The notes: generated by a model from the letters alone, not told the origin. DNA of 64,000 bases from FEN-1219 sp963817615 (GCA_963817615.1 CAWFPH010000001.1:1-64000), one strand, 5' to 3'. Shown: positions 8,793-17,913, counted from the first letter of the stretch. Numbers and translations are program-made.

Positions 8793-9680
8793 TTAACCGT
8801 TGCCGGCTTCTTCCAGGTGGTAGGTGACCGAGTGCTTGACGTTCGACTGCGGCTCAGCGCCGAGCGAGATCACTCCCGACGTTTTGAGCTGATATAGCTC
8901 CCGATGCACGAGAACGGGCGCGCTCCGCTGTTCGCTGACATAAGTGCCGTTCGTGCTGTGGTCGTGCAGGAAGAACTTGCCAGCACTGCATTCGATCGAG
9001 ACATGTCGCCGCGAGGCGAGACGATGATCGATCTTGATCTGGCACGCGTCGTCGCGACCGATTACGCACGCGGCCGCTCCCGGAGCCATCACATGGACCA
9101 TGCCGGCGTAGCGCAGCGTGAGGCGGCCGCCCGCCGACTTGCGCAGCGGGGGGCGGTAATCGGTCAGGGCGCGAGTATCGTGCGCGAGCAAATACACATC
9201 CATCGGCTCCGCCTTGCCTTTGATCGGCACACCCCGAATCAACCGCAAGTTGCGCCACTGGGCCACGTTGGTCAGCTGCTGTTGCACGGCGACGGTCATG
9301 ACCACCTCGAATCTCTTGGCGATGTCGGCCATTCGCGCCGCCACGTTCACGACATCGCCGTATAGTTGCTCAGCTTCGTGCAGCACTGCGCCGAAGTGCA
9401 GGCCCGCGTGCATCGATAGCGGCGGCTGGTAGGGTAGGTTGCGCATGCGCACGACCGCGGTGAGCGCCGCGTCAGCCGTCGGGAAGATGCACAGCATGCC
9501 GTCGCCTCGCAACTGTACGACGTTGCCCCCTTCTTCGGTCGTCAACGCCGACCAAAGGTCGAGCGTGCTGGCGACGATTTCCCGGGCGCGCTCGTCGCCC
9601 ACTTCGACGTACAGCTTCGTGCTGCCGCTGATATCGGAGAACACCACCGCGCAATGCTCCTGCCGCTCGATCGGTGCCAT
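8793..9680 (-). CDS. Class III nucleotide cyclase with C-terminal FHA domain
   Basis: Residues 8-170 are a class III cyclase homology domain: metal aspartates D16 (VFSDISGST) and D60 (LRGDGM), transition-state N112 and R116 (GDVVNVAAR). The usual purine-selecting lysine and aspartate are replaced by Q56 and Q105, so the base used is uncertain. Residues about 195-285 are an FHA domain (VIGRDD, ASRRHVS, STNGTYV), which reads phosphothreonine. Reaction expected: NTP to cyclic NMP plus pyrophosphate in the cytosol. The ATG lies two bases after the stop of the phosphatase gene, so the two are co-transcribed. It could serve the PycTM-like proteins next door or a general signalling role. Confidence 0.88.
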   Translation of the reverse strand: MAPIERQEHCAVVFSDISGSTKLYVEVGDERAREIVASTLDLWSALTTEEGGNVVQLRGDGMLCIFPTADAALTAVVRMRNLPYQPPLSMHAGLHFGAVLHEAEQLYGDVVNVAARMADIAKRFEVVMTVAVQQQLTNVAQWRNLRLIRGVPIKGKAEPMDVYLLAHDTRALTDYRPPLRKSAGGRLTLRYAGMVHVMAPGAAACVIGRDDACQIKIDHRLASRRHVSIECSAGKFFLHDHSTNGTYVSEQRSAPVLVHRELYQLKTSGVISLGAEPQSNVKHSVTYHLEEAGNG

Positions 9681-9682
9681 GG

Positions 9683-11500
9683 CTATTGGTTCAGCAGCCG
9701 GTCGCGGCGCGCGAGCACCGCGGCGATCTGGCGCGGGTCGAGCCAGGCACCCAGCGCCACACTAACGTTCTTTCGGTCGAGCGTTCTCAGCGCTGCCACG
9801 AATGGCGCCGGTATTTCTTCCGCACGCGGATCGAAATCCGGGGGCAGCGCAACGTCCGCGTCGAATGCGAACCGATGGTCGGTGAGCTTCAAGTCGGACT
9901 GGTCGTCGATGAATAGCATGTTCGCCGAACTGCGGTTTCGATTGCCGATCAGTCCATCGAAGGCACGCATCATCGCCAACTGCGGCTCGATGGCGCACCA
10001 CCCGTCCCCGTTTGACCGAGCCTGCTGACGCTGCGCTTCCGTGATGGAATCCGGATAGCGGAGCTGCAGCGCACCTGGCCGGCCGTCGACGTCGCGCGGC
10101 ACCGTCACCGCCATCAGCCCGGCGCCAAGTAGCTCATCCAACGCGGCCGCGGCGAGCTCGACGTTGCCGCCGCCTGGCTGTGGGTAGAACAACGCGTGGA
10201 GGGTCACGTTCATGTACTGCAGCGTCACTTGCCACACGCCGGCGCTCTTATCGCGCTCGACCCTTGCCACCGTGCCACGCTCGAGCGCCGTGCGGAGCGC
10301 CGTGGGGGTAAGCCCGTAGGCTTCGGCATTGCCGCTCTCGTCGACCGCCGCTTTCTCGGCGGGCATCGCGTACTGCACGTAGGTTCGATCGCCTTCGCTC
10401 ACGAGTGCCGATGGCCGGCCTCCGAAGTAGGCGCCTAACATCCCGGTGTCGAGCATGATGACCCTGCCGTCGAACATGCCGTGAACCTGTCGGTCGCCGG
10501 TTGGCGTATGACCGACCACGGCGCGTTCCGCGCCGAGACGTCTCAGGCTGGCGCTCACGACACCGCTTTCGAGCAGGGGTTTGCAGTACACGTCGCCGCG
10601 GTACCACAAAGGACCACTTGCGGAGAGCTCAGGCGCATCGTCGACCGCAATGAACTCGTCGAGCAGTGATGCGAGCGCAGGGGCCGCAGTCCTTCGCGCG
10701 TCGCGCGCTCGAGCGCCGTCATGCTGCCAGTCGGCAGGCGGCAGCGCGCCTTCGGCAGCCAGGCGCTGGCGCAGCGCGAGGTGCCGACGTAGATCCGCCT
10801 GCACTTTGCCGCTGAGCTCGAGCCCCGACTGGGCAACGATGGGGGGCAGCCCCCCGTGCACGTACGCGGTGTCGTTCACCACGATGACCGCGGGTAGCGT
10901 TAGCAACCACGCGCCATAACGACCGTCGGCGGCGAAGGCACGACGGCGGGCGAAATAGCCCGGGGGATAGCGGCGGTCGAAGTCGGCACGCGTCGCGGTA
11001 TCGCCGCCCTTCTTGCTGTTGTCCACAAACGCGGCAAACGCCGATGCGCGCTCGTCCACCGTTTCGTCGACGGCAAACGAGGCGTAATCCGCGGCCGAGA
11101 CGTAGCGCCAATCGCCGATCAGGTTCATGAGCTCGTGATTGCCGAGGACCACGTGGACGCTCCCGCCGGCGGAGCGCGCTTCGTCTTGTAGCCGCATGAT
11201 GAGATCGAGGACGCGGCGCGCATCAGGGCCACGGTCGAGCAAGTCGCCAAGGCTTACCGCGTGCGCGGCGCCACCGGCCCAGTGAAGATTCGTATCGATC
11301 AACCCCGTTGCCTGTAGCAGCTTCACGAGCTCGGAAAAGGCCCCGTGGACATCGGCGAACGCCACCACCCGCGGGGCATTGGCAAAGCGCCACGACTCTT
11401 GCGAGTGGGCGACTGAACACGGCTGCATGAACGCGAGCACGAGCCCGAGCATTGTCGCTAACGAAAGCGACGCGCGTTGCTGACCGTGTGTATGCTTCAT
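9683..11500 (-). CDS. Exported metallophosphatase fused to a kinase-fold domain
   Basis: A signal peptide (core LATMLGLVLAFMQ, cleavage near AHS) leads to a calcineurin-type phosphoesterase: FADVHG, GDLLDRGPD, GNHELMN, then VHGGLPP and VVGHTPT supply the two-metal site. The last 180 residues form a second domain with DGLIGNRNRSSANMLF and KLTDHRFAF, matching the catalytic and metal loops of HipA/PI-kinase-like folds, except that the usual N-x-D-R aspartate is asparagine. About 605 residues. The start at 11500 places the signal peptide first; an upstream ATG at 11806 was rejected. It heads an operon with the FHA cyclase. Substrate unknown. Confidence 0.85.
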   Translation of the reverse strand: MKHTHGQQRASLSLATMLGLVLAFMQPCSVAHSQESWRFANAPRVVAFADVHGAFSELVKLLQATGLIDTNLHWAGGAAHAVSLGDLLDRGPDARRVLDLIMRLQDEARSAGGSVHVVLGNHELMNLIGDWRYVSAADYASFAVDETVDERASAFAAFVDNSKKGGDTATRADFDRRYPPGYFARRRAFAADGRYGAWLLTLPAVIVVNDTAYVHGGLPPIVAQSGLELSGKVQADLRRHLALRQRLAAEGALPPADWQHDGARARDARRTAAPALASLLDEFIAVDDAPELSASGPLWYRGDVYCKPLLESGVVSASLRRLGAERAVVGHTPTGDRQVHGMFDGRVIMLDTGMLGAYFGGRPSALVSEGDRTYVQYAMPAEKAAVDESGNAEAYGLTPTALRTALERGTVARVERDKSAGVWQVTLQYMNVTLHALFYPQPGGGNVELAAAALDELLGAGLMAVTVPRDVDGRPGALQLRYPDSITEAQRQQARSNGDGWCAIEPQLAMMRAFDGLIGNRNRSSANMLFIDDQSDLKLTDHRFAFDADVALPPDFDPRAEEIPAPFVAALRTLDRKNVSVALGAWLDPRQIAAVLARRDRLLNQ

Positions 11501-11737
11501 GCCATCGGCTCGGCGTTTGCTACGTTCACTGCGCGGTATCTGGTGCCCGGCGCCAGGCTCGTTGGGAAACGCTGACGATGTAGCGCTGACTCTCGAATAG
11601 CAACCGTTGTGTCGTCGGATACTACGGATAAACGACGCTTGGTTCATCGGCCGACGACCAGCCACAGGCCCGTGCGGAAGCCGCTTCGCCGCCAACATAT
11701 CCGTGCTCGGCGAGACCGTTGACCGTACTGTCCGCCG
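11501..11737. other. Intergenic; divergent promoter region
   Basis: About 240 bases lie between the minus-strand phosphatase gene and a kinase N-terminal scrap on the plus strand. It should hold the phosphatase-cyclase operon promoter, but I cannot point to a convincing -35/-10 pair or repeat. Confidence 0.3.
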
Positions 11738-11875
11738 ATGGACTCGGTCCGCGTCAAGCAACTCCAAAGCCTGCTGCGGTCGGCGCTGGAGCGCCCGGCC
11801 GATCAACGCGACTCATTTCTATATGAGATCGGCGGGGACGACGGGGCGTTGGAGCACGAGCTTGCGCTCTTGTGA
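11738..11875 (+). pseudogene. N-terminal scrap of a Ser/Thr kinase
   Basis: The 45-codon frame MDSVRVKQLQSLLRSALE followed by RPADQRDSFLYEIGGDDGAL closely follows the short helical leader that precedes the kinase domain in many large proteobacterial Hanks kinases (compare residues 1-40 of the kinase at 25938-29237). It stops at a TGA before any kinase motif, and nothing downstream continues the fold. It is best read as the broken 5' end of a lost kinase gene, cut off before the IS91 copy. Confidence 0.45.
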
Positions 11876-12048
11876 CTCCCGAACGATCAGCCCCGGGCGT
11901 TCTCAGCCGGCCCCGATGGAAGCAACTGCGCTGAACCTGGCTTCACACGCGAACCCGCCGACGCCAACGGGCGGGGACTCGCTGATCGGCCAGGCGTTAT
12001 CCCACTGCCGATCGCGGCGGTTTGCCGCCGGCAACGGTGTTAACTCTC

Positions 12049-12912
12049 GGCCACCGACCCCGAGGCACTGACGGGGGTGCTCGGGATCGTCTACCGCACG
12101 ATCTCGGCGCACGTTCTCAAGAAGACGCGACTGACGCGTGCGAGCGGTGCGACCGGTGCGGTGACGCTGATCCAGCGATTCGGGTCTGCGCTCAATCTCA
12201 ATATTCACTGCACATGTTCGTGCTCGACGGCACGTACCTCGTCGGCACCACGCCGCCCGTGTTTCGGCGAATCGATCCGCCGCGGCAGGAGGAGCTGCGA
12301 GCCCTCGTCGAGCGCATCGCCGAACGCATCGGCCGCGCGCTCGAGCGCCAAGGTATCTTGGCGCGCGACGCCGAGAACAGTTACCTCGAGCTCGACCCTG
12401 AAGGGGGCGGCCCGATGGCCGATCTGCTCGGCCACTCGATCACGTACCGGGTGGCGGTGGGCCCACGGGCCGGGCAGAAGGTGTTCTCGCTACAGAGTGT
12501 GCCGGCGCGAGAGGACGAGCCGAGGAAGGGTGTTGCGCAGCATGCGGGGTTTTCGCTGCATGCCGGGATTGGCGTGGAAGCCGATCAGCGGGAGAAGCTC
12601 GAACGACTCACGCGCTACGTGAGCCGCCCGCCGGTGGCCATCGAGCGGCTCGATCTCACGGCGCTGGGGCAGATCCGGTATCGTCTGAAGACCCCGTACC
12701 GCGACGGCACGACGCACATCGTGCTGGAACCCTTGGACTTCATCGCGCGCCTCGCAGCCCTGGTGCCGGGCCGACATCCAAAAACGTGCGTATGACCTGG
12801 GCGCGGCGCTTAAAAAGGGTGTTCGGGATCGAGATTGAGCAGTGCGTGCGCTGCGGGGGCGGCTGAAGGTGATCGGGAGCATCGAGGAGCCGGAGCTCAT
12901 CGAGAGGATCCT
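12049..12912 (+). mobile_element. IS91-family element remnant A (transposase middle and end)
   Basis: This copy carries transposase sequence from the segment before the HUH motif to the C-terminal CVRC region. The HUH part is broken by a one-base loss (NIHC in place of NVHLH), the later frame keeps RYVSRPPVAIERLDL, and a stretch after LAALVP is deleted so that LVP runs directly into the segment starting GRHPKT. The end lacks the conserved right terminus and stops after the PELIER segment. It shares near-identical DNA with the pieces at 20312, 30334, 32641 and 35162. It cannot encode an active transposase. Confidence 0.85.
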
Positions 12913-13074
12913 CGGGGGCGTGTTCAAAGAATCTATTCGCTCGCAGGACGAGAGCGCGGGTGCCGGCCTCGCGGTGATCGGCGGACAGGCCTTCAACGAT
13001 TCGCTCCCCGACTTGACGGCTTGCAGAGAAGTGGGCCCTCATATCTACGGTCCGCTGCGCCGAGCATCGAGAGC

Positions 13075-14052
13075 ATGCGCTATTTCGTCCTCGCCTTGGC
13101 TTTGGTGGCCGTCGCCGCCGTCGAGATCGGCCGCCGTTATCGGCACGACATCCACGCCGCGCGGGCGCGCATCGCAGCGCCCATGCCTCATGTCGTCACG
13201 TCTTTCGGCACAGTCGAGTACGGCGAGCGCGGGTCGGGCGCCCCGGTGCTCGGCATTCACGGCTCGGGCGGCGGCTACGACCAGGGGCTCGAGATGCTCG
13301 GTCCGATCGCGGCCCGCGGCTATCGGCTCATCGCTCCGTCGCGCTTCGGCTATCTCGGCAGCGACGCGCCAGAAAACTTCACGCTGTCGACGCAGGCCGA
13401 TGCGTTCGCCGAGCTGCTGGACGCGCTCGATATCGACCGGGCGATCGTCTTCGGGGGTTCGGCCGGCGCGCTGTCGGCCATGGAGCTCGCCATCCGCCAT
13501 CCCGATCGCTGCCGCGCGCTCGTGCTGCTCGTACCGGCCGCGTATGCGCCCACACGCAGGCCCAACACGGCCGCGGGTGAAGGCCCGCTGTTCGGCGCGG
13601 CGCTAAGGACCGTGCTCGGCTCGGATTTCGTGCTCTGGTCGCTGCTGCGGCTCGCACCGGGCGCGATGACCAAGATGGTGATCGCCACCGACCCGGCGCT
13701 CGTGGCGGCGGCGAGCCCGCCCGAGCGCGCGCGCGTGCATGCAATCCTCGAGCACATACTGCCGGTAAGCAGGCGCACGACGGGACTGCTGTTCGATATG
13801 GCCACGGCCGGCAACCCGCCGCCGCAAGCGCTCGACGCGATCAAGTGTCCCGTGCTCACGCTGAGCGTGCGCGACGACTACTTCGGCACCGCGGCTACGG
13901 CCGAGCACGTCGCTGCGAACGTCGCCCACGGTCGCGCGGTGATCTACGAGCAAGGCGGCCACGTGTGGGTCGGTCACGACGATGACGTGTGGCGCGCGGT
14001 CGGCGACTTTCTGGTCGAGGTCGCTGCGCCGACCGCAGGCTCCCTGCCCTGA
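13075..14052 (+). CDS. Alpha/beta hydrolase
   Basis: The protein starts with an uncleaved anchor or signal sequence (MRYFVLALALVAVAAVEIG) and continues as a classical alpha/beta hydrolase: oxyanion loop HGSGGGYD, nucleophile elbow FGGSAGALS, acid in SVRDDYFG and histidine in QGGHVWVGH, with the conserved RGYRLIAPSRFGY strand turn. About 325 residues. The nearest ATG to the signal sequence was taken as start; frames upstream run into the IS91 remnant. Substrate unknown; esterase or lactonase is plausible. No operon partner. Confidence 0.85.
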   Translation: MRYFVLALALVAVAAVEIGRRYRHDIHAARARIAAPMPHVVTSFGTVEYGERGSGAPVLGIHGSGGGYDQGLEMLGPIAARGYRLIAPSRFGYLGSDAPENFTLSTQADAFAELLDALDIDRAIVFGGSAGALSAMELAIRHPDRCRALVLLVPAAYAPTRRPNTAAGEGPLFGAALRTVLGSDFVLWSLLRLAPGAMTKMVIATDPALVAAASPPERARVHAILEHILPVSRRTTGLLFDMATAGNPPPQALDAIKCPVLTLSVRDDYFGTAATAEHVAANVAHGRAVIYEQGGHVWVGHDDDVWRAVGDFLVEVAAPTAGSLP

Positions 14053-14087
14053 TCTGAGGCGCCTGAAGCGAGCCGAGGAGAACCGAA

Positions 14088-14249
14088 ATGCCCAGTGTGA
14101 TCGGCCGCGACCGCCGCGGCTCCGGGTTCCATCTCGGCGAATCGACCCGAGCGGCAGAAGCGGTCCCGCCTCCGCTCGTCTCCAGCCGCCAAGTTCCACT
14201 GTTGGTGCTTCAGCAAGCCCTCCGGGCCACCCGGCTCGCGCGGCCTTGA
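14088..14249 (+). CDS. Small hypothetical ORF, 53 aa
   Basis: An ATG with AGGAG seven bases upstream opens a 53-codon frame (MPSVIGRDRRGSGFHLGEST...) just after the hydrolase gene. Composition is compatible with coding but there is no recognisable family, and the frame lies opposite the 3' flank of the TonB receptor gene. It may be chance. Confidence 0.2.
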   Translation: MPSVIGRDRRGSGFHLGESTRAAEAVPPPLVSSRQVPLLVLQQALRATRLARP

Positions 14250-14270
14250 ACACGGTCTCGCGCGTCCCCT

Positions 14271-17200
14271 CTAGAAGTCGAGAGACACACCGAGCGCGTA
14301 ACGACGGCCACGCGCATCGCCGATGATCCCCGTGCCCGGGCCCGTGCTGAAGTTGTCGCTGAACGCGACTCCCGCCGGGGCACCGAGAAACTCCTGCGGA
14401 CCCCTGTCGAACAGATCGTTGATGGTCGCGAAGAAGGTCATGCGGTTGTCTCCCTTCCCGAAACGATATCTGACGCTGGCATCCATCAGCACTTGACTCT
14501 CGAGGGTGTTGTCGGCCACGTCCCATCGTGTGCTGGTGCCGTTGAAATTGAAGTTCGGATTGATCAGTACCTGGCCGGTGTAACGGGCCGACAAACTCAC
14601 GGACAAAGGTCCCTTTATCAGGCTACTGGAGACTATGCCCGTCCACTGAGGAAACATCTGAGGAGCCAGATACTGACCCTGGACCTCCGTCTTGACGCCC
14701 GCACTGTTCGTATTCGACCGCTCCTTCAGATGGCTTCCCAAGAAGCGGACATTCACCGCGCTGCCACGGAACCAGGGCACGTTCTTGTGGTAGTTGATCT
14801 CCATGTCCACACCCTGGGCCTTGACCGACGCCTGGTTGTAATAAGGCACGCCCACCAGCGCGATGGACGGCGTGTTCGGGTATGCCGGCAGGGGCGGACC
14901 CGTGCGCGTGATGAAGCTGCACAGATCCACGTCGTTGTCCACATAGCACCCGCTGACTACCTGAGCCGCAGTGATCTGGTTGATGTTGTCCGTGACCTCA
15001 ATGGTGTAAGCGTCCACCGAAGCGCTGATGCCCTCGGCCCAGCGCGGCTGGTAGACGAAGCCGAAGACCGTGGTTTTAGCGCTCTCGGGGCGGATGTCCG
15101 GAGTCCCGTTCGAGAACGTGGTAATCCCGTAGGTCGTGCCACCGGTCGGGTCCAGGAAATAATCGGTCACGTTCGCCACGCCGCCCGTACGGTCGAACTT
15201 CTCGCCCATCGTTGCCGCACGCACATCCTGGGAGATCGTGGCGCGTAGGCGCAGTTGATCATTGACCGTCCAGTCGAACCCGCCTTTCCAGGAGTCGACA
15301 CCGCCAACACCGGAGTAGTCCGCATAGCGGTACGCTGCGTCGAAGTTCAACTGCTGGACGATGCCGCGTCCATGAACCAAGGGCAGCAGCACTTCCGCGA
15401 AAGTCTCCGTGACATCCTGCGAGCCGCGAGCGAACGGGACGTTCGAGAACTGAATCTCCACGCTGTTACCCGATGCGGCGTTGCCGCCGGGAACTCCGCG
15501 AATCCCGAGTGCCGCGTTGTTCGCCATGACCGGCCGGTAGGTCGGATCCTCGTTGATGTTTCCGCCGGGGCCTACCTCGACGACTTGCAGGAAGGATTCC
15601 TTGCGACCGCCGTACCCTGCGGCCATCGTGATCGGGCCGGCCCAGCCTCTGCCGATCTGTCCGTCGGCCGAGACCTCCCAGACGTCCTGGTTGATGGTGA
15701 TGACTCTCTGTTTGTTCTCTCCGCTGATGTAGTCGTACGGGACGGACTCGGTCGCTGAGACGAAGCCGTCGGCATGGATCGGTACGCCGGGCTCGAACCC
15801 GGTGACCCAGTCCACTGCAGCGGCCGATGCGTTGCCACGACCGAAGAGATTCAGCGGCACGCAGTCGGGGTACAGGCCGGACACCACCGTGACGTTGCAG
15901 GCCGGCTGCCCCGTGCCGGGGTCGGTCACGACGTCCGCCGCCAGATAGATGCGGTCGAGCCGTATGCCGCCTTTCTGAATCGCCTTCACGTCGGTCTCGC
16001 CTGACTGGTAATAGCCCTTCATGGACCAGCTACCGCCGAACGAGTAGTCGAAGCCCGCGGTATAGGAATCCGTCGTGGTCGTCTGCGTGGTCGCCGCTTG
16101 GCTGCCGATGTCTTCGGTCGCGCCAATGCGGCTGAACGGCACCGACGCGATATTGTTGGTGGTCATCGCCGCCTGGATTGCGGGCGGCAGGAACGGGTTG
16201 CCGCTGTAGATCGTGAAGTTCCTGCGGAACGGCGGGACTGCCGGGTAGGGGAACAGACCGCCGAAGTTCAGCTGTGTGAAATCGGCCTTGCCATGAATGA
16301 ACTGACCGTAGACCGACAATTTGTCGGTGAAATCGTGGTTCACATAAAGGAAGCCGTTCTCGCGACCCGAATCCGGCGTGACATTGATCGATGCCAATTG
16401 GCTGTCATGGCCGGAGCCGCCGTTGGTTACGGAGCAACCGCTCGTGCTGCAGGGATTTCCGCGCACGTATGGTGACGGGTTGCCGTTCGAGTCGAGTATC
16501 TGCATACCTCCCGCCGCAGTCGGCAGATAGAAGATGCCATCGACGTCGTAGCCCAAGGCGCGGATGTCGTCGACCGCGATGAAGAACGGATTGTCTTGAG
16601 AGCTTCCGGCGCCGGCCGCCGGGTTGTTGATCAAGCCGCGGTTTCGGTACCAGTCGTAATGCAGAACGTCGGCACCCCAGATCGGGTCCTGTCGCTCCTT
16701 CTCGACGTTGAATAGCAGGTGCGTTTTTTTTCCGGCTTGGAAGCCGCCTCCCACAGACGCCTTGGAGCTCTTGTTGTCCCCCTCCGAGTTCGCTCCGTAC
16801 TGGATGTTCGCTTTGATGCCCTGGAGCTGTTTATCGAGAATGAAGTTCACGACGCCCGCGACCGCGTCGGTGCCATACGCGGCCGAAGCACCACCGGTCA
16901 CGGTCTCCACGGATCGCAGAACGTTCTCGGGGAACAGGTTGATGTCGGGGCCGCCAAAAATCGTCGACGGCACGACGCGGCGACCGTCCAGTAACTGCAG
17001 CGTGCGCTTGCTTTGCAGACCACGTAAGTCCAGAGAGCCCGCGCCCGTGCTCGTGAAGAATGGGGAAGGCGTCTGGGTCGTCGCGGATCCGTAAAACTGC
17101 GGCAGCTCCGCGAGGCCTTCGATCAGGTTCGTCGGTGCGAGGACCGACAGTTCGGTCGGAGTCACGACCGTGACGGGGACCGGCGTCTCCATGCCACTCG

Positions 17201-17363
17201 TGTTGGTAATACGAGATCCCGTGACGACGACCTCTTCCGGCAAGGGTGCCTGGGCGCCCGCAATGTTGCCGATGACGCCGAGCGCGATGCACCCGAGGCT
17301 TAAGCCGCGAGCTATTGGGCGGCGGCTCTCCGAGAACGAGCCGGATCGTGGTTGTTGTCGCAT
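14271..17363 (-). CDS. TonB-dependent outer-membrane receptor
   Basis: After a signal peptide (core LSLGCIALGVIGN, cleavage after AGAQA) comes a TonB-box-like EEVVVTGSRI, a plug domain (LDLRGLQSKRTLQLLDGRRV; TVTGGASAAYGTDAVAGVVN) and about 800 residues of beta-barrel ending in the aromatic C-terminal strand GVSLDF typical for outer-membrane insertion. It should take up a bulky ligand using TonB energy; the ligand is unknown. The start at 17363 has AGGGGG upstream and puts the signal peptide near the front; an ATG at 17474 with GGAAGG would add 37 residues and is a real alternative. A TetR gene lies divergently upstream. Confidence 0.93.
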   Translation of the reverse strand: MRQQPRSGSFSESRRPIARGLSLGCIALGVIGNIAGAQAPLPEEVVVTGSRITNTSGMETPVPVTVVTPTELSVLAPTNLIEGLAELPQFYGSATTQTPSPFFTSTGAGSLDLRGLQSKRTLQLLDGRRVVPSTIFGGPDINLFPENVLRSVETVTGGASAAYGTDAVAGVVNFILDKQLQGIKANIQYGANSEGDNKSSKASVGGGFQAGKKTHLLFNVEKERQDPIWGADVLHYDWYRNRGLINNPAAGAGSSQDNPFFIAVDDIRALGYDVDGIFYLPTAAGGMQILDSNGNPSPYVRGNPCSTSGCSVTNGGSGHDSQLASINVTPDSGRENGFLYVNHDFTDKLSVYGQFIHGKADFTQLNFGGLFPYPAVPPFRRNFTIYSGNPFLPPAIQAAMTTNNIASVPFSRIGATEDIGSQAATTQTTTTDSYTAGFDYSFGGSWSMKGYYQSGETDVKAIQKGGIRLDRIYLAADVVTDPGTGQPACNVTVVSGLYPDCVPLNLFGRGNASAAAVDWVTGFEPGVPIHADGFVSATESVPYDYISGENKQRVITINQDVWEVSADGQIGRGWAGPITMAAGYGGRKESFLQVVEVGPGGNINEDPTYRPVMANNAALGIRGVPGGNAASGNSVEIQFSNVPFARGSQDVTETFAEVLLPLVHGRGIVQQLNFDAAYRYADYSGVGGVDSWKGGFDWTVNDQLRLRATISQDVRAATMGEKFDRTGGVANVTDYFLDPTGGTTYGITTFSNGTPDIRPESAKTTVFGFVYQPRWAEGISASVDAYTIEVTDNINQITAAQVVSGCYVDNDVDLCSFITRTGPPLPAYPNTPSIALVGVPYYNQASVKAQGVDMEINYHKNVPWFRGSAVNVRFLGSHLKERSNTNSAGVKTEVQGQYLAPQMFPQWTGIVSSSLIKGPLSVSLSARYTGQVLINPNFNFNGTSTRWDVADNTLESQVLMDASVRYRFGKGDNRMTFFATINDLFDRGPQEFLGAPAGVAFSDNFSTGPGTGIIGDARGRRYALGVSLDF

Positions 17364-17474
17364 TAGACCCCCTGAAAAAGCGTTGCAGTTCGTTGAGCTC
17401 ATATTTCTTTCGCGCCATGCCACCGAACGACAAACGCCGGCGGATGACGGCACGTCCGCTTCGGTCTTGCTCAT

Positions 17475-17913
17475 GGTCCTTCCCCCGTATAGGTATCCGC
17501 GTGCGCGACGACATAAATGGCGGCGGTCAGTTGGCGCGCTCTGCCGCTGCGAGCTAATACGAATTCCGATTCCGCATCATCTTCCGCGGCGGCGACTGCG
17601 GCGTTCACGCGGAACCGCACCGTCCCCGCCAAATCGGAGGCCGCAAAGCGCTTTAGCCAAGTGGCCACTAGGTGATGGTCGCTTTCTTCCTCCCCAGGAA
17701 GGCGATCGCGGATACCGTCTTATTCTTAATATTTCCCCGGATTCGCATACCAGAATAGTAATTCTTGTTTTGACAGTCAAGGCGGCTGCGGGCGGCAATG
17801 ATTGGAATGGAACGTGCGGCACAGCCGGCACGCGGCCACTCCGTTTCTGCATGCGGTTGTCCTCGCCACTCGCGTGGTCTAACGTGACGCGGAAAGGCAC
17901 GGGTTTTATCGCT
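17475..17913. other. Long divergent intergenic region between TonB receptor and TetR genes
   Basis: About 440 bases with no supported gene. It contains a good minus-strand sigma70-type promoter with overlapping inverted repeats (17752-17780), so the receptor transcript would have a long leader. Short frames inside it have no coding character. Confidence 0.5.
17752..17780 (-). promoter_or_regulatory. Sigma70-type promoter with overlapping inverted repeats
   Basis: Read on the minus strand, TTGACT (17775-17780), a 17-base spacer and TATTCT (17752-17757) form a well-spaced promoter pointing at the TonB receptor gene. The -10 box sits in a perfect inverted repeat, AGAAT-agta-ATTCT (17752-17765), and the -35 box in an 11-base palindrome TTGACAGTCAA (17770-17780). 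Either would suit a dimeric TetR repressor encoded divergently. The pairing of repressor and operator is inference. Confidence 0.5.

Noticed and set aside
8793..9680. Naming the cyclase pycC
   Set aside because: Substrate residues differ from both adenylate cyclases and anything I can confirm for PycC by eye, and an FHA domain is not diagnostic; the symbol was left empty.
9683..11806. Longer start for the phosphatase at 11806
   Set aside because: Would put about 100 residues of low-quality sequence before a perfect signal peptide.
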